Shown here piece after piece: positions 29,125 through 34,287 of a stretch of 34,287 bases of DNA. The DNA is taken from assembly GCA_947574135.1 (NCBI GenBank), contig CANPIM010000035.1, positions 1 to 34,287 of the forward strand, read 5' to 3'. Both the position numbers and the translations under genes were made by a program. The first letter of the stretch is position 1. The number at the start of each line of letters is the position of its first letter. Source of the DNA: an uncultured Lachnospiraceae bacterium. GTDB taxonomy: Bacteria > Bacillota > Clostridia > Lachnospirales > Lachnospiraceae. A model generated the notes under the pieces. The model was not told the origin of the DNA, searched no databases, and saw nothing but the letters and a program-made list of their open reading frames with translations.

Positions 29125-29972
29125 TGCAGTGTCCTCCCCGTTACCGTCAAAAATACGCTTTCCAGTGTGGGCTCACAGGAGTGAAGGCTATTGACCCGAT
29201 CCTCCTGCAAAAGCCTGGAGAGCTGCTCCACATCCTCCGGGCTCTGCCTTAATACCAGCCTGCTCCCGTCTGTGAGCAGCACCCGATACTGCTTATCCCG
29301 GTTGTACCGCAGGCACAGCTCTTCCGGGGAGCCGTATTCCACAATCTCTCCCTTGTTAAGCAGAGCCACGTGATCACACAGCTTTGTGGCCTCCTCCATA
29401 TTGTGGGTGGTGAGAAAGACAGCCATGCCCTCCTCCTTAAGCTCCAGCAAAAGCTCATGGATATCCTGAGCTGTGGAGGGATCCAGGCCGCTGGTGGGCT
29501 CGTCCAGAAAAAGCACCTTAGGCTTGTGAAGCACAGCCCGGGCCAGCACCAGCCGCTGGGCCTGGCCTTTGGACAGCTTTCCCGCAGGCTTCTTTTTGTG
29601 TTCCAAAAGTCCCACCCTTGTTAGCAGCTCCTCCACATGCTTAAGCTCCACTCCATGAATCCTGGCAAAATACCGCAGGTTGTCGTAAACGCTAAGCCTT
29701 TCGTACACCCCGGACTGGTCCGTGACAATCCCAATCTGCTCATAGATGCTCTCATCTATGTTTTTCACATGGGTGTCCAGCACATAGGCATCTCCTTGGG
29801 TGGCCTTTAGCTGTCCGGTGAGAATCCGGATGGTGGTCGTCTTACCTGCGCCGCTGGGCCCTAAAAAACCCAATATCTCCCCCTTATGCAGGGAAGCATT
29901 CAAATCCTTCAACACCTCCGTCTCCCCAAAGCTTTTTGAAATGTGCTCCAGACGGATATACTCGTTTATCAT
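29121..29972 (-). CDS. ABC transporter ATP-binding protein
   Basis: The 283-residue nucleotide-binding subunit has Walker A LGPSGAGKTTTIRIL (about 37), a Q-loop at IGIVTDQSGVYERLS, signature LSKGQAQRLVLARA (a Gly-to-Lys variant of LSGGQ), Walker B VLFLDEPTSGLDP and the switch His in TTHNMEEATKLCD. A C-terminal extension of about 60 residues (LLTDGSRLVLRQS...PTLESVFLTVTG) is typical of ABC-2 exporters such as NatA or bacitracin/lantibiotic-resistance types. It starts 3 bases after the response regulator stop and overlaps the permease start, inside one operon. Confidence 0.93.
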   Translation of the reverse strand: MINEYIRLEHISKSFGETEVLKDLNASLHKGEILGFLGPSGAGKTTTIRILTGQLKATQGDAYVLDTHVKNIDESIYEQIGIVTDQSGVYERLSVYDNLRYFARIHGVELKHVEELLTRVGLLEHKKKPAGKLSKGQAQRLVLARAVLHKPKVLFLDEPTSGLDPSTAQDIHELLLELKEEGMAVFLTTHNMEEATKLCDHVALLNKGEIVEYGSPEELCLRYNRDKQYRVLLTDGSRLVLRQSPEDVEQLSRLLQEDRVNSLHSCEPTLESVFLTVTGRTLQ

Positions 29973-29975
29973 ACT

Positions 29976-30710
29976 CTACTCCTTACGCTTCAGCAATGCA
30001 GATTTTGCAGATCGGGACATCAGGCACTCCCGTCCTCCCACCCGAAGCTTATTATGCTTTAAATCAATTTCTTCTATTTTATCAAGGGCAACCAGATAGG
30101 CCCGATGCGCCCGGAAAAACCCGTCCCCCACCTCTGCCTCTATGTCGTTCAGGCCTCCCACAAAGTCCAGACAGCTGGTGGCTGTGTGGAGAAAGACATG
30201 ATGGGATCTGCTTGCTGTCTCGAAAAATAAAATTTCCTCCAGAGGAATGTGTCGCAGCGTATTTCCCACCCGCAGGGTAAAGACCTCCCTGGGATCCCGG
30301 CGCTCCTGAAGCAAACGGGTCCGAATGTCCTCCAGGCAGCGCCCCAGGGCCTCCTCCAGTCCCTCCGGATCCTTCACAATATAGTCAAAGGCCTCCAGAT
30401 GATACTGAAAGGTGCGGCTTGCTAGATTTCCATAGCTGGTGATATAGACTAGTATGCCGCGGGGATCCCGGCGTCTCAGCTCCTTTCCCAGCAAAAAGCC
30501 GTCCCATTTCTTATGGCGCAGATCTACATCCAGAAAGTAAATACTTCCCTTTCCTCCCTTTTGCTCTACGGCCTGCAAAAGCTCCTCCGGCCCTGCCGCG
30601 CTGCACACAATCCCCATATCATAATCTTCTATCAGGATCTTTTTCTCCAGAATACGCTGAATTTGTCTGCGTACCCCGGCCTCGTCGTCACAGAGATAAA
30701 TATGGATCAT
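29976..30710 (-). CDS. LytTR-family response regulator
   Basis: The 244-residue protein has an N-terminal receiver domain (1-125) with acidic DDE at 8-10 and the phospho-acceptor Asp61 in IYFLDVDL, and a C-terminal LytTR DNA-binding domain (about 143-240: VFTLRVGNTLRHIPLEEILFFE... GFFRAHRAYLVALDKIEEID... LMSRSAK). LytTR regulators of the AgrA/ComE/NatR kind usually control peptide signalling, bacteriocin or membrane-stress genes. The ribosome-binding site AAGGAGG is excellent. It is 21 bases after its cognate kinase and 3 bases before the ABC ATPase, so it probably regulates this transporter. The stop is TAG. Confidence 0.94.
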   Translation of the reverse strand: MIHIYLCDDEAGVRRQIQRILEKKILIEDYDMGIVCSAAGPEELLQAVEQKGGKGSIYFLDVDLRHKKWDGFLLGKELRRRDPRGILVYITSYGNLASRTFQYHLEAFDYIVKDPEGLEEALGRCLEDIRTRLLQERRDPREVFTLRVGNTLRHIPLEEILFFETASRSHHVFLHTATSCLDFVGGLNDIEAEVGDGFFRAHRAYLVALDKIEEIDLKHNKLRVGGRECLMSRSAKSALLKRKE

Positions 30711-30731
30711 GATTTTCCTCCTTAACAGGGC

Positions 30732-32105
30732 CTATCCGCCTCCTTGGGTCCATGCTATAGCCAGCTCCTGCACAAATTCCTCCTCCCCCCAGCTGGTGGC
30801 ATAGGAGGTGTTGGAATAGGCACGCAGGATTCTCCCATAGCTCACAAGGCCAAGCCCTCTCCCAGGGCCTTTGGTGGAATATCCCTCCTCCCAGATCCTT
30901 CCCATATCAGCTCCCTTTTTCCAGGGATTGGACACCCGCACCATCAGGGAGTCTCCCTCCTGCAAAAGCAGAATCTCCACCCAGGGCTTTTCCGTCTCCC
31001 TGGCAGCCTCCAGGGCATTATCCAACAAGATTCCAAGACAACGGACAAAATCCCACTCATCCATTCCCACTGTGATAATGGGATAGAGGACCTCCAGCCT
31101 GCATACCACTCCCTGTTCCAGCATTTCCTTAAGCTTTCCCAGAAGGAGACTTCGCACCTGGGGAATCCGAAGATTTCCTATCTGTATGGAAGCCTGTATC
31201 TTTTCTCCCAGCCGCTTATCAAATTCCAACTCCAGCTTTTTGAAGGAACGGCACAATTCCTGGCTCTCTGCCTGGTCTCCCAGGCTGGTCAGAAGATTCT
31301 TGTAATCATGGCGAAAGGTTCGCATTTCCTGCCGCAGCTCCTCCAGGCTCTGCTCATAGAGCTGCTGCTGGGCAATCACATCCTGCTGAGCCTGAAGCTG
31401 GCTCTGATCCAGATTCCACTGAGCCACATAAAATATGGAGGCAACGGCCAACACCCCTACGGTCGCTGTCAGGAGGATATAGGAAAGCATATAGGCCTCC
31501 TCCACCCCTCCCTGCATATGAACCAGAAGCACCAGTATGGCATCCAGGAAAAAAAGCAAGAAAGTGATATGCTTCACACGGCTCTCATTCCTTAACAGCA
31601 GGCGAAACTTTTCTCCCAACCGTAGCTTCCTAAGGGCCCGGCAAAGGCCCAGATTAAACAAGAGCATGGGGATAAAAAAAAGCAGACCCACCCCAGCTCT
31701 CTCATACCTCTCCAACTGAAGGTTCAAAGACAGAAAGGTCAGAAAACCGTTGACAAGGGCGGATGTGGAAATCTGTAGCAGCCCGGCCATGCCTATGGTG
31801 GGCAGGCTGCGCCAAAAGGAATCCCGAAAGGCCCACAAATACCACAGGGTAAGCATCCCAATGTTCAGCGCCGATCCCCAAAAAAGTCTGGCCAGGGAGG
31901 GCATCTTTCCGAAAGAAAACCACATAAAGACGGCAGAGACCAAAGGGGAGAGCAACAGCAGCAACAACGGCCTTCCAAGCCGCTTTCCCATAGAGTCCTC
32001 TTCCACAAAGGCATAGATAAAGATCACGACTGACAAATGACCTAAAAAAGTATCTCCCCATGCCAGCAAAAAATCCGGCCAGAATTGCAAACCATTTCCG
32101 TCCAT
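30732..32105 (-). CDS. GHKL-type sensor histidine kinase (AgrC/NatK-like)
   Basis: The 457-residue membrane kinase has an N-terminal sensor of about six or seven membrane segments (residues 1-230) and a coiled region rich in Gln (QSQLQAQQDVIAQQQ). The phospho-acceptor box RTFRHDYKNLL has His266. A short GHKL ATPase follows with N-box CLGILLDNALEAA (Asn363) and G-box GRGLGL (415-420), as in AgrC, VirS and ComD, which sense secreted peptides; a peptide ligand is therefore plausible but not shown. The start ATG has GGAGG nine bases upstream. It lies between the CPBP gene and its response regulator, with its own promoter at 32160-32188. The stop is TAG. Confidence 0.93.
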   Translation of the reverse strand: MDGNGLQFWPDFLLAWGDTFLGHLSVVIFIYAFVEEDSMGKRLGRPLLLLLLSPLVSAVFMWFSFGKMPSLARLFWGSALNIGMLTLWYLWAFRDSFWRSLPTIGMAGLLQISTSALVNGFLTFLSLNLQLERYERAGVGLLFFIPMLLFNLGLCRALRKLRLGEKFRLLLRNESRVKHITFLLFFLDAILVLLVHMQGGVEEAYMLSYILLTATVGVLAVASIFYVAQWNLDQSQLQAQQDVIAQQQLYEQSLEELRQEMRTFRHDYKNLLTSLGDQAESQELCRSFKKLELEFDKRLGEKIQASIQIGNLRIPQVRSLLLGKLKEMLEQGVVCRLEVLYPIITVGMDEWDFVRCLGILLDNALEAARETEKPWVEILLLQEGDSLMVRVSNPWKKGADMGRIWEEGYSTKGPGRGLGLVSYGRILRAYSNTSYATSWGEEEFVQELAIAWTQGGG

Positions 32106-32128
32106 GCGGAAGGCCCTCCTCTTCCCAA

Positions 32129-32144
32129 ACTGTGTTACTGTATT
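32129..32144. repeat. Tandem 8-mer downstream of the kinase promoter
   Basis: ACTGTGTT (32129-32136) is followed directly by ACTGTATT (32137-32144), between the promoter and the kinase start codon. The surrounding 40 bases also form an imperfect palindrome. It is a possible regulator-binding site. Confidence 0.3.
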
Positions 32145-32159
32145 AGTGAAGTCATTCGT

Positions 32160-32188
32160 ATTGTATCACAGGAAGGAAGATTCGTCCA
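32160..32188 (-). promoter_or_regulatory. Promoter of the kinase-regulator-ABC operon
   Basis: On the minus strand, TGGACG (32188-32183) and TACAAT (32165-32160) are 17 bases apart, and the -10 has an upstream TGA that fits an extended -10. The weak -35 suggests an activator-dependent or low basal promoter. Confidence 0.6.
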
Positions 32189-32190
32189 TA

Positions 32191-33246
32191 TTAAATATTC
32201 ATGGTCTCCCGGTTTCCGGCATCCTCTTTTTTCCGGAACTCCCGGGACAGCAAAAATCCCCCGAAAAACAGGCCGTTAAGTATGAATGCTGCCGGAATCA
32301 TGCTCCAGGCCACCTCCTGATTTTGCAGGACCTGGGCCGTCTGCTCCTGGCTGAATACCACGGCCAGATTATTATTGAGAAAATGAATCACCACAGGCAC
32401 CCAGATATTCTGGGTTTTCATGTATACATAGGCCAGAAAAATTCCCAAGCTCACACAGGTAATAATCTGTGCGGTGGTCTGAATCAGGCCCTTATCCGGT
32501 GTCACGTAAAAGAAGAAATCCAGGGGCAGGTGCCATAGCCCCCACACCACGCCCAGAAGCAGCACGCCTCCTCGCAGTCCAAACCTTTTTTGAAGCAGGG
32601 GTTGAAGAAAATACCTCCACCCATACTCCTCCCCAAAGAAAGCAAGAAAAGATAACACAAAGCTTATGGGCAAAGTTGCAAGAATCAGCCAGGTATCGGA
32701 ACGCTTCACCACATCCAGCAAAATCTCCAGCTGTCCCCCGGCCCCACAGGCTAGCACCAGCCTTGCTATATAGAGAAGGAGAAACAGGCCAATACAGGCC
32801 AGAGATGCTTTCCAGTTCCTCCATTTCATTCCATAGGCTATCCGCCGCTTCTTTCCCGAAACAAAATAGCATACCAGACAGATCAGACTTCCTGCTATCA
32901 GTCCATACTGATTCACCAGAAGCCAGACTGGCACTGCCATTCCCCCGGTCATGGGAATCATTTGTCCCGGCAAAAGCACGGTAAACGCCGTGGTTACCAG
33001 CATTCCCATTGTCACCACAAGATAGCTCACATAAAAAATCCTGGGTACCTGCTGATCCCCTCTGCATGTGAAAAGATACGCAAGGCAGACTCCCGCCGCC
33101 GGATACAGCATCTGCGTGCTGGCAAACGCGCTTACCGAAAGCCCCTTAGCCCAGCCATACCAAAGAAGCAGTCCCATAAGATAGGGAAGCCCATAGGCCA
33201 CAGCTATAAAAATAAAAAGCTGCTTTTTTTCTGTTTTTGTGTACAT
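32191..33246 (-). CDS. CPBP-family intramembrane metalloprotease (Abi-like)
   Basis: The 351-residue protein has about eight membrane segments. The CPBP motif set is complete: E206-E207 and Arg211 in FGEEYGWRYFLQP, His239 in WGLWHLPLDF, and His288 with Asn291 in HFLNNN. Members of this EEYGWR subgroup are often found with LytTR two-component systems and bacteriocin or peptide loci, where some act as immunity proteins. The protein is divergent from the CPBP protease at 7242. AGAGGA lies eight bases before ATG. It is codirectional with the kinase operon, with an 85-base gap that contains the kinase promoter, so cotranscription is possible but not required. The stop is TAA. Confidence 0.88.
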   Translation of the reverse strand: MYTKTEKKQLFIFIAVAYGLPYLMGLLLWYGWAKGLSVSAFASTQMLYPAAGVCLAYLFTCRGDQQVPRIFYVSYLVVTMGMLVTTAFTVLLPGQMIPMTGGMAVPVWLLVNQYGLIAGSLICLVCYFVSGKKRRIAYGMKWRNWKASLACIGLFLLLYIARLVLACGAGGQLEILLDVVKRSDTWLILATLPISFVLSFLAFFGEEYGWRYFLQPLLQKRFGLRGGVLLLGVVWGLWHLPLDFFFYVTPDKGLIQTTAQIITCVSLGIFLAYVYMKTQNIWVPVVIHFLNNNLAVVFSQEQTAQVLQNQEVAWSMIPAAFILNGLFFGGFLLSREFRKKEDAGNRETMNI

Positions 33247-33382
33247 CCTTTTGTCCTCTCTTTCCTGTCATCACCTTTATAAAAGGAAGCAAAAACTCTT
33301 GAAACAGCTTTATTTTACTTCATTTGAAATTTTACGGGGGAATATTTCCTGAATGGTTGTAAATCATGCCTGGGCTGTAAGC

Positions 33383-33490
33383 CTACGCCGGCCATTCCAT
33401 CCCTGCCCTAAGCTTTTCCACTGCCTTCTTTTCGATCCTGGATGCATACTCTTCTGTTAAGTTAGGGATAAAAAGATCTTCAACTTTTAA
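33383..33490 (-). pseudogene. Short coding-like remnant, 35 codons, no start
   Basis: Overlapping the end of the AAA/PD-(D/E)XK gene in another frame is an open stretch after a TAA. It has protein-like composition (ending EEYASRIEKKAVEKLRAG MEWPA, then TAG) but no ATG, GTG or TTG at its beginning. It could be the 3' tail of a deleted gene; chance is not excluded. Confidence 0.3.
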
Positions 33491-34287
33491 TTAAAACTTC
33501 TTTCCCTTCAAAGGCAAAGCCGTATTTCCGAATTCGATCGCCAGAGATTCCTCTGTTTTCTAAATCCACCTGGTATTGCCGTTCTTCAATCTGTTTCAGC
33601 GCTGCATCTGCAGTATCCTCCAACGATTTCTCCTCATCCAAATCTCTGACCTTGAATTCCATTATTACCGCATTATCTGTTTCGTTTTTCGGTTCCATCA
33701 TCACATCATACCTTCCGAATCCACTCTCCCGATTGGAGGTGATAATATAACGGTGTGCCAGTTCCATGGCCAGCCCCAGCACAAAGCCGTGGTAGAACCT
33801 CTCCGGCTGCGTCTCCATGGAAGGATTTCTTCCGCTGTCGAAATAGCTGAACGTGGCCAAGGCTACACGGTTCATGTAAGCATTCATGGACTTTACGTCA
33901 TCCTGTAACAGCGCTCTGATAAAGCCGTTGTAGACTGTCCCTGTACTAGAGAACCATTTTCTAATCATCTTTTGGAACATAACCTGTACTTCTTTATTTG
34001 TCAAAGCAAGTTCATACAAGTCTCCTCCTGTTTCCTCGTTTAACGTGTAACTCTCAACTTTCAAGTATCCGCTGGCCAGAAACAGGCTCCAAATTGCATT
34101 TTCATCTACATCCAATTGATTAAAAATTATCTGCTCGTCAATTTCCTTATACAGATGCTTGCCTTTCAGCAGATTTTCCATGGAGATTTTTATCTCCGCA
34201 CTTCCTTCTCGAATCAGCTTATCTACCAGTCCATTGCTGCTGGTGTTGGCCCAGTAGGTGGAAAGCCGTCCTATTTTCAGATAATTG
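33480..34287 (-). CDS. AAA-ATPase-like / PD-(D/E)XK nuclease-domain protein (5' part beyond window)
   Basis: The frame is open from the window end (base 34286) through residues YWANTSSNGLVDKLIREGS to TGA at 33480, 268 codons in all. An internal ATG at 34181 has no ribosome-binding site and lies within conserved sequence, so the gene begins outside the window. YWANTSSN is typical of the AAA-ATPase-like (PF09820) core, and the C-terminal half is the associated PD-(D/E)XK domain. Its nuclease-like motif is Asp in GFGRYDVMMEP and E-x-K in VIMEFKVRD. These roughly 550-residue proteins are abundant and often multicopy in gut Clostridia and Bacteroidetes; their role is unknown, with mobile or defence links suspected. 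About half the protein is visible. Confidence 0.87.
   Translation of the reverse strand, partial: NYLKIGRLSTYWANTSSNGLVDKLIREGSAEIKISMENLLKGKHLYKEIDEQIIFNQLDVDENAIWSLFLASGYLKVESYTLNEETGGDLYELALTNKEVQVMFQKMIRKWFSSTGTVYNGFIRALLQDDVKSMNAYMNRVALATFSYFDSGRNPSMETQPERFYHGFVLGLAMELAHRYIITSNRESGFGRYDVMMEPKNETDNAVIMEFKVRDLDEEKSLEDTADAALKQIEERQYQVDLENRGISGDRIRKYGFAFEGKEVLIKS

Overview
The window looks like a stretch of chromosome from a Gram-positive anaerobe of class Clostridia, most likely Lachnospiraceae. The evidence is a CIRCE-controlled groES-groEL operon, a CodY gene beside topA and dprA, a very large 2-hydroxyacyl-CoA dehydratase activator-type protein typical of amino-acid-fermenting anaerobes, strong AGGAGG ribosome-binding sites, and small proteins of unknown function with two membrane segments. 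No prophage, insertion sequence or CRISPR array was seen. The assignment rests on gene content and family recall, not on a search.

Layout. (1) 1-8.8 kb: the 3' part of an acyl-CoA dehydratase activase-like gene (+) with terminator, an AEC-family transporter (+) with its own promoter, a leftward operon hisH-hisF-ung, then a CPBP membrane protease and an isochorismatase/nicotinamidase-like hydrolase (+). (2) 8.9-10.3 kb: a lipoprotein N-acetylmuramoyl-L-alanine amidase interrupted by an in-frame TAG, and a tRNA-Thr(CGU) with promoter and terminator. (3) 10.3-16.2 kb: an apparent sugar-phosphate locus with an FGGY kinase, a YjbQ-family protein, a KpsF/GutQ-type SIS isomerase, an archaeal-type triose-phosphate-isomerase-like enzyme and a DeoR repressor. 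The SIS and TIM genes are divergently transcribed from a shared promoter region holding an inverted repeat. (4) 16.2-23.2 kb: housekeeping genes rluF-like, guaB, a small membrane protein, groES-groEL, a second gene broken by an in-frame TAG, and codY. (5) 23.3-28.1 kb: a leftward yifB(comM)-dprA-topA operon. (6) 28.4-33.2 kb: a leftward group of CPBP protease, GHKL sensor kinase, LytTR response regulator, ABC ATPase and ABC permease, which resembles a peptide-sensing or peptide-resistance module. (7) 33.4-34.3 kb: a possible gene remnant and the 3' end of an AAA-ATPase/PD-(D/E)XK protein that runs off the window.

How the genes work together. The most coherent non-housekeeping unit is region 3: a kinase would phosphorylate a sugar or polyol derivative, the SIS and TIM-like enzymes would isomerise the phosphate, and the DeoR protein probably senses a sugar phosphate. 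The YjbQ gene, whose physiological role is unsettled, is cotranscribed with the SIS gene. Region 6 reads as a self-contained sense-and-export module without a visible peptide gene.

The most notable oddities are two genes each broken by a single in-frame TAG, although TAG is also the ordinary stop of eight intact genes here. In the amidase the TAG is embedded in a perfect AGGAGG that precedes an in-frame ATG. Other oddities are a structured intergenic element near 15.1 kb, degenerate 32-33 bp tandem repeats upstream of groES, and repeated CodY-box-like motifs around the codY promoter.
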